Below, in pieces: positions 24,207 through 32,180 of a DNA stretch of 64,000 nt. The notes beneath the pieces are model-generated. The model saw nothing but the letters and a program-made list of their open reading frames with translations. It was not told where the DNA came from and ran no database searches. Source of the DNA: Saccharopolyspora gloriosae (GTDB taxonomy: Bacteria > Actinomycetota > Actinomycetes > Mycobacteriales > Pseudonocardiaceae); NCBI RefSeq assembly GCF_014203325.1, contig NZ_JACHIV010000001.1, positions 3,349,501-3,413,500 on the forward strand. The letters run 5' to 3'. Each line of letters opens with the position of its first letter. Positions within the stretch are counted from its first letter, which is position 1. A program made the translations under genes and the position numbers.

Positions 24207-25804
24207 GGGATCAGCTTGCCCGGGTTGAGCACGCCCGACGGGTCCACGGTGGACTTCACGGCGCGCAGCACCGCCACGCCGAGCTCGCCGATCTCGTCGG
24301 TCAGCCACTCGCGGTGGTCCAGGCCCACGGCGTGGTGGTGGGTGATGGTGGCGCCGGATCGGCTGATCGCGTCGCCCGCCGCGCGCTTCGCCTGCCGCCA
24401 TTGGGAAACCGGTTCGTCACCGCGTCCGCAGGCGATCGTGAAGTACAGCGACGCGCCGGTCGGGTACACGTGCGAGATGTGGCACATGACCAGTGGCGGA
24501 GTGCCCTGAGCCTGCAGCGATTCGGTGAGCGCCTCCCGCACCGCGTTGCAGGTCTCCTCCAGCCGGGACCAGGTGCTCGCGGTCTCCAGCGTCTCCACCA
24601 GCGCGTTGACGTCGAGCAGCGCGTCGCGCAGGTACGGGCCGTGGTAGCGGCCGTGGTCCCACTTCTCGGCCGGAGCGGCGCCCAGCGAGGTGCCGCCCGA
24701 CTCCGACAGCAGCTGCTCGACCCGCGCGCGCACCGCGATCCGGGAGCCTTCGTAGCGCGTGATCATCAAGCAGCCGCCGGACTGCTCCCCGCCGCCGACC
24801 TCGTGGGCGGTGGCCAGGTTGATCATCGTTTCCAGCTCGTCGGAGAGCCGGGCCACGGTGGGCAGCGCGCCCTCCTGCGCCAGCACGCGCAGCGCCTTCG
24901 CGCCGGTGGCGAAGTCCGGGAACGACCACGCCGCGGACTCCACCTCCTGGGGCTTCGGGTGCACCCGGACGGTCACCTCGGTGATGATGCCCAGCGCGCC
25001 CTCCGACCCGAGGAACAGCTGCCGCAGGTCCGGCCCGGCCGCCGAGGCGGGAGCCCGGCCCAGGTCGAGCTCACCGGTGGGGGTCGCGACGCGCAGCCGC
25101 ACCACCATGGCGTCGAAACGCCCGTACCCCGCCGAGGCCTGCCCGGACGAGCGGGTCGCCGCGAAGCCGCCGATGCTGGCGTGCTCGAAGCTCTGCGGGA
25201 AGTGGCCGAGCGTGAAGCCGTGCCCGGCCAGCAGCTCCTCCGCCTCCGGGCCGCGCAGCCCGGCTTGCAAGGTCGCGGTCTGCGACTCCGCGTCGAGGTC
25301 CACCAGGCCGTCCAGCAACCGCAGGTCCAGCGCGATGACCGAGGCGAACCCACCGCGCTCCGGCTCGACGCCGCCGACGACGCTGGTCCCACCCCCGAAG
25401 GGGACCACCGCCACCCGGTGCTCGGCGCACCGCGCCAACAGCTCGCACACCTGCTCGTGAGAGCCGGGCAGCACCACGGCGTCGGGCGCGGAGTCCGCGT
25501 CCCCCGCCCGGCGGCGCAGCAGGTCGGGAGTGCTCTTGCCGCCCGCGTGCAGCAGCCGCGCGTCGTCGTCGGTCCGCACGCCGTCGTCGCCGACGATCGC
25601 GACCAGCGCGGAGCGGACCTCGTCCGGCAGGCGCGACTCCCCGACGCGCACTGCGGACCGGTCCACCGACGGCGTGTCCCGCCGCACCACACCGAGGCCC
25701 TGTTCGATCAGGGTGCGCATCTCCTCGGGCACGGGGCTCGCCCCGTCGGCGGTGCCCCAGGCGTTCCACTCCTGCTCCGGGGTGCGGTGCTCAAGCTCAG
25801 TCAT
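24203..25804 (-). CDS. FAD-binding oxidase of the alkyl-DHAP synthase type
   Basis: This 533-aa protein has the vanillyl-alcohol-oxidase FAD fold. VAVVPFGGGTSVVGGVEPE is the pyrophosphate loop, and GFTLGHFPQSFEHASIGGFAATRSSGQASAGYG is the alkyldihydroxyacetonephosphate-synthase-type PP segment. YHGPYLRDALLDVNALVETLETAS and ITHHHAVGLDHREW carry the conserved His cluster. The N-terminal LEHRTPEQEWNAWGTAD is the ADPS lead-in. Animal homologues make ether lipids; actinobacterial members are often in glycerol-lipid operons and may oxidise or exchange glycerophosphate-type substrates. It is divergent from tetR-glpD and coupled to the lipid kinase. Confidence 0.87.
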   Translation of the reverse strand: MTELEHRTPEQEWNAWGTADGASPVPEEMRTLIEQGLGVVRRDTPSVDRSAVRVGESRLPDEVRSALVAIVGDDGVRTDDDARLLHAGGKSTPDLLRRRAGDADSAPDAVVLPGSHEQVCELLARCAEHRVAVVPFGGGTSVVGGVEPERGGFASVIALDLRLLDGLVDLDAESQTATLQAGLRGPEAEELLAGHGFTLGHFPQSFEHASIGGFAATRSSGQASAGYGRFDAMVVRLRVATPTGELDLGRAPASAAGPDLRQLFLGSEGALGIITEVTVRVHPKPQEVESAAWSFPDFATGAKALRVLAQEGALPTVARLSDELETMINLATAHEVGGGEQSGGCLMITRYEGSRIAVRARVEQLLSESGGTSLGAAPAEKWDHGRYHGPYLRDALLDVNALVETLETASTWSRLEETCNAVREALTESLQAQGTPPLVMCHISHVYPTGASLYFTIACGRGDEPVSQWRQAKRAAGDAISRSGATITHHHAVGLDHREWLTDEIGELGVAVLRAVKSTVDPSGVLNPGKLIP

Positions 25805-25805
25805 G

Positions 25806-25840
25806 CGTTACAGTTTTACACATGACGTCAAGTCGTAACG
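25806..25840. promoter_or_regulatory. Inverted repeat spanning the divergent starts (candidate TetR operator)
   Basis: CGTTAC (25806-25811) and GTAACG (25835-25840) are exact inverted copies flanking the 17-bp gap between the ATG of the FAD oxidase and that of tetR. TTTTACA lies between them. Both genes are then nearly leaderless and could be repressed together by the TetR product. Confidence 0.5.
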
Positions 25841-26388
25841 ATGACGCTATCCTCGACGCGGCGAAGCAGTGCGTGCTCGCCGTCGGCATGCGCCGCACCA
25901 CGCTCGCGGAGATCGCCCGCAGAGCAGGTGTGAGCCGCCCGACCGTCTACCGGCGGTGGCCGGACGTGCGGACCCTGTCCGCGGACCTGCTCACCCGTGA
26001 GCTCGTCGCGCTGCTGCCGGCCGACACCGGCGACGGTTCGCGCAGGCACGGCATCGACGGGATCGTGCGCACCGTCTCGGCGGCCCGGCAACACCCGCTG
26101 TTCGTCAAGATCCTCGAAACCGACCCGGAACTGCTCAGCACCTACGTGTTCGACCGGCTCGGCGCCAGCCAGCAGCGCATCCTCGAAGTCCTCACCACCG
26201 CGATCCGCAGCGGCCAGGCCGACCGCACGATCCGCTCCGGCGATCCCGACGAACTGGCCGCGATGGTCCTGCTGCTGGTGCAGTCGGCGGTCCTGTCCGC
26301 CCGCATCGTCTCCGACGCGCTGCCACCGGACCGCCTCGACGCGCAGCTGCGCACCGTGCTCGACACCTACCTCCGTCCCGAGGAGTGA
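25822..26388 (+). CDS. TetR-family regulator
   Basis: This is a 188-aa protein. The HTH is ILDAAKQCVLAVGMRRTTLAEIARRAGVSRPTVYRRWPD, with YRRW typical of the AcrR/TetR helix-3 end. The C-terminal ligand domain is all-helical (TetR_C_6-like) and not diagnostic. It is the first gene of a unit with glpD, whose start overlaps or follows the tetR stop directly, and it is divergent from the FAD oxidase/lipid kinase unit. It probably represses both in response to a glycerolipid-derived signal (inference). Confidence 0.9.
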   Translation: MTSSRNDDAILDAAKQCVLAVGMRRTTLAEIARRAGVSRPTVYRRWPDVRTLSADLLTRELVALLPADTGDGSRRHGIDGIVRTVSAARQHPLFVKILETDPELLSTYVFDRLGASQQRILEVLTTAIRSGQADRTIRSGDPDELAAMVLLLVQSAVLSARIVSDALPPDRLDAQLRTVLDTYLRPEE

Positions 26389-26393
26389 CTCCG

Positions 26394-27899
26394 ATGACCT
26401 CGCTGAACGCCGCCCGGCGCACCAAGGACCTGACCGAACTGGCCGAGGGCGGCCAGGTCGACGTGCTCGTCGTCGGCGGCGGCGTGACCGGCGCGGGCGT
26501 CGCGCTGGACGCGGCGTCGCGCGGGCTGAACGTGGTGCTGGCCGAGAAGCACGACCTCGCCTTCGGCACCAGCCGGTGGAGCTCGAAGCTGGTGCACGGC
26601 GGACTGCGCTACCTGGCCTCCGGCAACGTCGGGATCGCCTACGAGAGCGCCGTCGAACGCCGGATCCTGATGGAGCGCACCGCACCGCACCTGGTCCGCC
26701 CGCTCCCCCAGCTGGTGCCGCTGGTCGCGGGGGTCGGGGCGAAGCAGGCGGCGCTGGTGGCCGCCGGGTTCGTCGCGGGCGACCTGCTGCGCCGCGGCTC
26801 CGGGACGCCCGGATCGGTCCTGGCCGCACCGCGCCGGGTCTCCAGCGTCGAGACGCGGCGCATGGTCCCCACCGTCCGGCAGGACCGGCTGCGCGGCGGG
26901 CTGCTGTCCTGGGACGGCCAGCTCGTCGACGACGCGCGCCTGGTCGTCGGAATCGCGCGGACCGCCGCGGGGCACGGAGCGCGAATCCTGACCCGCTGCG
27001 CGGCCGAGCAGGTCACCGGCGACGGCGCCGTGCTGCGGGACCGGCTCACCGGCGAGACCGTCGACGTCCGCGCCCGGAAGGTGATCAACGCCGCCGGGGT
27101 CTGGGCCGGTGAAGTGGCGCCCGGACTGCGCCTGCGCCCGAGCCGGGGCACCCACCTGGTCGTGTCCGACGCGGTGTTCGGCGGGCTCGACGCGGGCCTC
27201 ACGGTGCCGATCCCCGGCACCACCAACAGGTTCGTGTTCGCGCTGCCCGCCGGCCACGGCAGGGTCTACATCGGACTCACCGACGAGGAGCAGGACGGCC
27301 CGGTCCCCGACGTGCCGACGGCCTCCGCCGAGGAGATCACCTTCCTGCTCAAGACGGTCAACTCCGTGCTGGCGCGGCCGATCCGCGAGGACGACGTGCT
27401 CGGCACCTACTCCGGCCTGCGCCCGCTGCTGGACGGCGGCGACGGGCAGAGCTCCGACCTCTCCCGGGAGCACGCGGTGATCACCGGGGACAACGGCGTG
27501 ATCAGCGTCGTGGGCGGGAAGCTGACGACCTACCGCAAGATGGCGCAGGACGCCGTGGACGCCGCCGCGCTGACCGACCGGCCGTGCCGCACGAAGAACC
27601 TCCCGCTGGCCGGAGCCGCGAACCCCGTCCAGCTGTCCACAGTGGATGCTCCGACCCGGCTGGTCTCCCGCTACGGGACGGAAGCGGCGGCCGTGGTCGC
27701 GGAGGCCGGCGGCGATCGGCGGCTGCTGGAACCGATCGACGACGTGGACGTCACCCCGGCCGAACTCCGCTTCGCGGTGCGGCACGAGGGCGCGCTCGAC
27801 GCGTCCGACCTGCTCGACCGCCGCACCCGCCTCGGCCTGGTCGCGGCCGACCGCGACCGCGCCGCGAACGCCGCCGAGGAAGCCCTGCGCGCGGGCTGA
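26394..27899 (+). CDS. glpD: Glycerol-3-phosphate dehydrogenase/oxidase
   Basis: This 501-aa FAD enzyme opens with VDVLVVGGGVTGAGVALDAA (GxGxxG dinucleotide fold), RGLNVVLAEKHDLAFGTSRWSSKLVHGGLRYL (FAD and G3P site of GlpD/GlpO) and GVISVVGGKLTTYRKMA near the C-terminal domain boundary. It oxidises glycerol-3-phosphate to DHAP at the membrane and passes electrons to quinone. The ATG at 26394 has GAGGAG at good spacing; a GTG at 26385 overlapping the tetR stop is the alternative. The context with alkyl-DHAP-synthase-like and lipid kinase genes makes a glycerolipid module. Confidence 0.93.
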   Translation: MTSLNAARRTKDLTELAEGGQVDVLVVGGGVTGAGVALDAASRGLNVVLAEKHDLAFGTSRWSSKLVHGGLRYLASGNVGIAYESAVERRILMERTAPHLVRPLPQLVPLVAGVGAKQAALVAAGFVAGDLLRRGSGTPGSVLAAPRRVSSVETRRMVPTVRQDRLRGGLLSWDGQLVDDARLVVGIARTAAGHGARILTRCAAEQVTGDGAVLRDRLTGETVDVRARKVINAAGVWAGEVAPGLRLRPSRGTHLVVSDAVFGGLDAGLTVPIPGTTNRFVFALPAGHGRVYIGLTDEEQDGPVPDVPTASAEEITFLLKTVNSVLARPIREDDVLGTYSGLRPLLDGGDGQSSDLSREHAVITGDNGVISVVGGKLTTYRKMAQDAVDAAALTDRPCRTKNLPLAGAANPVQLSTVDAPTRLVSRYGTEAAAVVAEAGGDRRLLEPIDDVDVTPAELRFAVRHEGALDASDLLDRRTRLGLVAADRDRAANAAEEALRAG

Positions 27900-27984
27900 C
27901 CGGCATCGCGGGCCGCCTCTGGCATGCTGGACGTCGCTTTGCAGTGGCCATGCTCGATCCGGCGAGGCGAAGGGGTTTTCGCAC

Positions 27985-28437
27985 ATGCTCGACGACATCA
28001 CCGTTCGCAGCGCGGTCCCGCAGGACTACGACGTGATCGTGGGCGTGGTCGACGACTGGTGGGGACGCCCCGCCTCGCGGGACCTGACCAGGGTCTTCGT
28101 CGACCACTTCGGTTCCACGAGCCTGATCGCCGAGGCGGGCGGCACGATGGCCGGATTCGTCATCGGCTTCCTGTCGCCGTCCGACCCGGCGGTGGCCTAC
28201 ATCCACTTCACCGGTGTCGCCCCGGAGTGGCGGCGCTCCGGGCTGGCCCGCGACCTCTACGAGCGGTTCTTCGCGAGGGCGCGCGACGACGGCCGGACCG
28301 AGGTCAAGGCGATCACCTCGCCGCAGAACGCGACGTCGATCGCGTTCCACCGAGCGGTGGGGTTCACGGCCTCCGACCCGATCCCGGACTACGACGGGCC
28401 TTCGCTCGACCGCGTCGTGTTCACCCGCGCGCTGTGA
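27985..28437 (+). CDS. GNAT-family N-acetyltransferase
   Basis: This is a 150-aa protein. VRSAVPQDYDVIVGVVDDWW, YIHFTGVAPEWRRSGLARDLYERFF (acetyl-CoA-binding R-R-S-G-L-A loop) and SPQNATSIAFHRAVGFTASD (motif B) show a complete GNAT fold. The substrate is unknown; such small GNATs acetylate amines, antibiotics or protein N-termini. It is a single gene whose last 17 bases overlap the convergent PmoA gene. Confidence 0.92.
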   Translation: MLDDITVRSAVPQDYDVIVGVVDDWWGRPASRDLTRVFVDHFGSTSLIAEAGGTMAGFVIGFLSPSDPAVAYIHFTGVAPEWRRSGLARDLYERFFARARDDGRTEVKAITSPQNATSIAFHRAVGFTASDPIPDYDGPSLDRVVFTRAL

Positions 28438-29278
28438 GCTCCGCACCTGCGCCGCCCGCCCACCGCTCGACGGCTCCGCCGTCGAGCGCGCCGTCGGCGA
28501 CGAGCACCCGCAGGCCGCGGTGCAGCGCGCCGCCCGGCTCCAGCAGGACCGCGTCCGGGGCGGCGAGCTGCGAGCCGACGCCCGGGTAGTCGCCGACGCG
28601 GACGAACCACGGATCGGCCCGGGTCGCCGCGTCGGTCCCGGTGAACACCAGGGTGTGGTCGCGATCGACCCAGGCCAGCCAGGGGGCGGCGGCGCCGTGC
28701 ACCCGCTGCTCCCCCTCTCCCGCTTCGGTGCGCACCCGGGGCGCGACCGCGGGCGGCAGGCGCCAGAAGAATCCGCCGTAGCCCGCGCCGGGGCAGCCGT
28801 TCGCGGCAGGCCCGGCGAGCCGCAGCTCCCGGCCGGTGGCGTTGGTGAGCGCGGTGGTCATCTCCAGTTCCCAGCCGTGCTCGCTGAGCCGCGCCCGCAC
28901 CCGCCGGTGCTCGTCGAGCAGGTGCTCACCGTCCGCGCCGCACCAGCGCGACCGCTCCTCGAAGGCGTCCTCGCGGACGTCTGCCAAGCCGACGCGCTCG
29001 ATCCGCCCGTGATCGTCGAGGTCGACGTAGCCCCGGCCGCGCACGAAGGTGGGGCCGCCCCACAGGTTCCAGCCGCCCACGTCCTGCAGCGCGACCGAGA
29101 AACCCTGGTGCCACGGGTGGTCCGCGGGCCGGGCGTCGGTCACGGTGCTCCCGCCCAGGGTGCGGATCGGGTGCAGGTGCGGACGCGGCCCGAGGCGTGC
29201 GGGCAGCTGCGCGCCGTCGACGCACTCGGCCACGACCGCACCGGCCAACCGCAGCCTCGCGATCATCGGTTCCGCCAC
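28421..29278 (-). CDS. PmoA/DUF6807 family protein
   Basis: This is a 285-aa protein. RPHLHPIRTLGGSTVTDARP, ADHPWHQGFSVALQDVGGWNLWGG and YGGFFWRLPP match the DUF6807 (PmoA-like) family. Its jelly-roll fold and conserved HPW-H-G residues are typical, and it is nearly always encoded beside Gfo/Idh/MocA dehydrogenases in sugar clusters. The name derives from a methane-monooxygenase annotation and does not indicate function. Its ATG lies inside the end of the Gfo/Idh gene (16-bp overlap), so they are one operon. A role in processing an oxidised or lactonised sugar is inferred. Confidence 0.88.
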   Translation of the reverse strand: MAEPMIARLRLAGAVVAECVDGAQLPARLGPRPHLHPIRTLGGSTVTDARPADHPWHQGFSVALQDVGGWNLWGGPTFVRGRGYVDLDDHGRIERVGLADVREDAFEERSRWCGADGEHLLDEHRRVRARLSEHGWELEMTTALTNATGRELRLAGPAANGCPGAGYGGFFWRLPPAVAPRVRTEAGEGEQRVHGAAAPWLAWVDRDHTLVFTGTDAATRADPWFVRVGDYPGVGSQLAAPDAVLLEPGGALHRGLRVLVADGALDGGAVERWAGGAGAELTARG

Positions 29279-30396
29279 GACGGGTCAACTTCGGACAGCA
29301 GCAGCATCTCGTCGGCGGCGCGCACGACGGCCTCGTCCACGCCGGTCACCACGAATCGGGGGTGTGGTCCGACGCGATCGATCCACCGCCGCGACGGGGG
29401 GATCTCGCGCGGTTCGGGTGCGGTGCGCACCGCCTCCAGCACCTGCATGAACGGGCGGGTCGCCGCGGGCGGCACCAGCAGCGGGACCGATTCGTCGTGC
29501 ACGTGGGCGATGAGGTTCTCCAGCAGGCCGGTGAACCCGTGCGCGCTGGTCCGCACCCGTCCGCCTGATTCCAGCCGGACCAGGCCCGTCCGGTATTCCA
29601 GGACGATCCGGCCGCTCGTGCCGTGCACCACGACGTGGGGCTCCACCTCGCCCTCCGCGCACAACGTGCCCGCGACGGTGATCGTGGTGCCGCGCGCGGT
29701 GATCAGCCGCAGGCAGGAGGTGTCGTCGGCCTCGATCGGATTCGCCCGGTACAGCTCCACTTCCCAGTCCCGCAGCCGTTCGTCGCCGCGCACCCCGTCG
29801 AGGGCGAGCGCCGTCGCGATGGCGTGCGCGAACGGGTTGGTCAGCGCGCCGTCGACGACCGCGACGCCCTCCAGCGAACGCCGCCCGGCCCACGGCGCGC
29901 GGGCGTAGTACGCGGCGTCGCGCTGCCACGCTCCCGCCGCGCCGATCCCCCGCACCTCGCCGATCGCGCCGTCGTCGATCAGCGCGCGCACGTGGCCCAG
30001 CGCCAGCGAGCCGAGGCTCTGGAAGCCGACCTGGCACGCGCGGCCGGTGACCGCCAGACCCGCGGCCAGCCGGTCGAACTCGGCCAGCGTCGGCGCGGGT
30101 GGTTTCTCCAGCAGCACGTGCGAACCGGACTCGGCGGCCAGCAGCGCCAGTTCGGCGTGGGTGTGGATCGGGGTGCACACGATCGTCACGTCCGGCCGGA
30201 CCCGGTCGAGCAGGTCCCGGAGGCTCGGCAGCACCGGGACGTCCCCGGCGAGGTCGTCGTCGGCGTCCTCCGGCGGACGCGGATCGCAGATCCCGACCAG
30301 CCGCGCCCCCGCACCGCGCAGGCGCCGGAGTTCGCGCAGGTGCCAGCGCCCGTGGCCGTGCATGCCCGCCAGGACGACCGTGGTGGTGCCGCTCAT
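29263..30396 (-). CDS. Gfo/Idh/MocA family NAD(P)-dependent sugar dehydrogenase
   Basis: This is a 377-aa protein. The N-terminal Rossmann fold TTVVLAGMHGHGRWHLREL has HG-H-GR replacing the usual GxGxxG. TIVCTPIHTHAELALLAAESGSHVLLEKPPAPTLAEF contains the EKP motif that binds the nicotinamide side. The C-terminal alpha/beta domain (DGALTNPFAHAIATALAL) carries the catalytic H-A-I residues. It would oxidise or reduce a sugar or inositol derivative. It is the first gene of the gfo-pmoA operon, with a GGAAAGCGCATTCC operator about 66 bp upstream. Confidence 0.9.
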   Translation of the reverse strand: MSGTTTVVLAGMHGHGRWHLRELRRLRGAGARLVGICDPRPPEDADDDLAGDVPVLPSLRDLLDRVRPDVTIVCTPIHTHAELALLAAESGSHVLLEKPPAPTLAEFDRLAAGLAVTGRACQVGFQSLGSLALGHVRALIDDGAIGEVRGIGAAGAWQRDAAYYARAPWAGRRSLEGVAVVDGALTNPFAHAIATALALDGVRGDERLRDWEVELYRANPIEADDTSCLRLITARGTTITVAGTLCAEGEVEPHVVVHGTSGRIVLEYRTGLVRLESGGRVRTSAHGFTGLLENLIAHVHDESVPLLVPPAATRPFMQVLEAVRTAPEPREIPPSRRWIDRVGPHPRFVVTGVDEAVVRAADEMLLLSEVDPSWRNR

Positions 30397-30461
30397 CGAA
30401 CCTCGCAAGGAATTCGCCGGGCCCCCGTCGGCGCGCATCGTAACGATCGAACGACCACTCC

Positions 30462-30475
30462 GGAAAGCGCATTCC
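30462..30475. promoter_or_regulatory. LacI-type operator O1
   Basis: GGAAAGCGCATTCC, 66 bp upstream of the gfo-pmoA ATG. It shares the GGWAAnCGCnTTnCC pattern with five other sites in the window and is probably bound by the LacI protein at 32181. Confidence 0.7.
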
Positions 30476-30570
30476 GCACATTGGCGCCGTGACCTGCGCC
30501 TGATCCGCCGTCGCGATGCCGCCGACGAGAACCGGGGTGTTGACAGCTCGATCCGGTACTTGTTCCATCT

Positions 30571-30584
30571 GGAAAGCGCTTACC
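30571..30584. promoter_or_regulatory. LacI-type operator O2
   Basis: GGAAAGCGCTTACC, identical to the site before the PL11 lyase and the exact inverse of the site before the second Gfo/Idh operon. It is placed just downstream of the -10 region of the transporter promoter. Confidence 0.8.
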
Positions 30585-30684
30585 CAGACCGCGTGCGCGC
30601 AAGCCCGGCCGATTCGGCCGCATGGCGGCCTGCATCCCGCTGATCGGAACAACGACGTCACCGGATCATGCCGAGGAGAACACA

Positions 30685-32079
30685 TTGACCAGCGATACCG
30701 GGGAATCCCGCCCGGAAGCACCGAAGGATTCCCGCAGCACCTCCAGGAAAGCGGCCGCCAGCGGCTGGATCGGCAGCGCGCTGGAGTACTACGACTGGTT
30801 CGTCTACGCGCAGGCCGCCGCGCTGGTGTTCCCCAGCATCTTCTTCCCCGAGGGCGACCCCACCGTCGCCCTGGTCGCGTCGCTGGGCACCTACGCGGTC
30901 GGCTACGTCGCCCGCCCGATCGGCGCGATCGCGCTCGGGCACTGGGGTGACCGCCGGGGCCGCAAGAACGTGCTCGTGCTGGCGATGCTGCTGATGGGCC
31001 TGTCCACCTTCGCGGTCGCGCTGCTGCCCACCTACGGCCAAGTCGGCATGTGGGCGCCCGTGCTGCTGGTCCTGCTGCGGTTCGTGCAGGGGTTCGCGGT
31101 CGCCGGGGAGCTCAGCGGCGCCAGCGCCATGATCGTGGAGAACGCGCCGTTCGGGCGCCGCGGCTACTACGCCAGCTTCAGCCTGCACGGCACCCAGGCC
31201 GGGCAGATCATCGCCGCCGCGATGTTCCTGCCGCTGTCGGCGTTCCTGTCCGACGAAGCCTTCGACTCGTGGGGCTGGCGAGTCCCGTTCCTGCTCAGCG
31301 CGCTGGTCGTGCTCGCCGGGTACGTCATCCGGCGGCGCGTCGACGAGAGCCGGATCTTCCTGGAGGAGAAGGAGGAACGCCGCCGCGAGCGGCCCCCGTT
31401 CGTCCAAGTGCTGCGGGAGAGCGGCATGGACGTGGTGCGCGCCGCGTGCATGACGCTGGTCAACGTCATCGGCGTCGTCGTATCCGTGTTCGGCGCCGCG
31501 TACGCGACGCAACCCGGCTACGGCATCGAGATGGACAAGAGCGTCTACCTGTGGATCCCGGTGGTGGCCAACCTGGTGGCGCTGGCGTTCATCCCGTGGT
31601 TCGCGAACCTGTCCGACAGGTTCGGCAGGCGCCCGCTGATGATCGTGGGCTCGCTGGGATCCGGCGTGCTGTCCTACGCCTACCTGTGGTCGATCAGCCA
31701 GCAGAACGTGGCGCTGACGATCGTGCTGGCGATCCTCACCTGGGGACTGCTCTACCAGGTGTGGAACGCGACGTTCGCGGGCTTCTTCCAGGAGCTTTTC
31801 CCCGCTCGCACGCGGGTCACCGGGTTCGCCATCGCCCAGAACCTGGGGCTGGCGATCACCGCGTTCCTGCCGAGCATCTTCACGCTGGTCGCACCGCCCG
31901 GATCGGCGAACGTGCCGTTGATCGTCGGCACGCTGTGCTTCGCGATCACAGTCGTCGGCGCCGTCGCCGCCTGGTCGGCGAGGGAGACCCACCGCATCCC
32001 GCTGGAGCAGCTCGGCACCAAGGACGCGAAACCGGTTCCCCGCGCCGAGTTCGACCGGCGCCGCGCGGAATCCCGCTGA
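30685..32079 (+). CDS. MHS-family MFS transporter (carboxylate/sugar-acid type)
   Basis: The protein has 464 aa. The start was chosen as TTG 30685 with GAGGAG at ideal spacing; an in-frame ATG at 30622 would add 21 residues. There are twelve membrane helices. SALEYYDWFVYAQAAAL and GHWGDRRGRKNVLVLAM, LRFVQGFAVAGELSGAS and NLSDRFGRRPLMIVGS are signatures of the metabolite:H+ symporter (MHS/ShiA/ProP-like) family. It probably imports a small acidic or sugar-acid compound with protons. It sits inside the LacI regulon. A 34-bp perfect palindrome follows the stop. Confidence 0.9.
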   Translation: MTSDTGESRPEAPKDSRSTSRKAAASGWIGSALEYYDWFVYAQAAALVFPSIFFPEGDPTVALVASLGTYAVGYVARPIGAIALGHWGDRRGRKNVLVLAMLLMGLSTFAVALLPTYGQVGMWAPVLLVLLRFVQGFAVAGELSGASAMIVENAPFGRRGYYASFSLHGTQAGQIIAAAMFLPLSAFLSDEAFDSWGWRVPFLLSALVVLAGYVIRRRVDESRIFLEEKEERRRERPPFVQVLRESGMDVVRAACMTLVNVIGVVVSVFGAAYATQPGYGIEMDKSVYLWIPVVANLVALAFIPWFANLSDRFGRRPLMIVGSLGSGVLSYAYLWSISQQNVALTIVLAILTWGLLYQVWNATFAGFFQELFPARTRVTGFAIAQNLGLAITAFLPSIFTLVAPPGSANVPLIVGTLCFAITVVGAVAAWSARETHRIPLEQLGTKDAKPVPRAEFDRRRAESR

Positions 32080-32080
32080 G

Positions 32081-32114
32081 CGCGTGGGAGCCCGGCGCGC
32101 CGGGCTCCCACGCG
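32081..32114. terminator. 34-bp perfect palindrome
   Basis: The sequence 32081-32097 is exactly the reverse complement of 32098-32114, with no loop nucleotides, starting one base after the transporter stop. The centre is CCCGGCGCGCCGGG. It can fold into a long hairpin, a likely factor-independent terminator insulating lacI. Confidence 0.85.
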
Positions 32115-32148
32115 GATCTCCGGACGTCCGGCGCCGGGCGCTATCCTC

Positions 32149-32162
32149 GGAATACGCATTCC
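32149..32162. promoter_or_regulatory. LacI-type operator O3 (autoregulatory)
   Basis: GGAATACGCATTCC, 19 bp upstream of the lacI GTG start and 1 bp after a TATCCT -10-like box (32142-32147). It implies self-repression. Confidence 0.7.
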
Positions 32163-32180
32163 CCGTGGAAGGAGCGCCCG

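Larger units (their letters stand above)
30397..30684. other. Divergent control region, Gfo/Idh-PmoA and MHS transporter
   Basis: These 288 bases hold two LacI-type operators (30462-30475 and 30571-30584). A candidate promoter TTGACA (30540-30545)-17-TTCCAT (30563-30568) reads right, with the second operator starting 2 bp after the -10 position. Confidence 0.6.
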
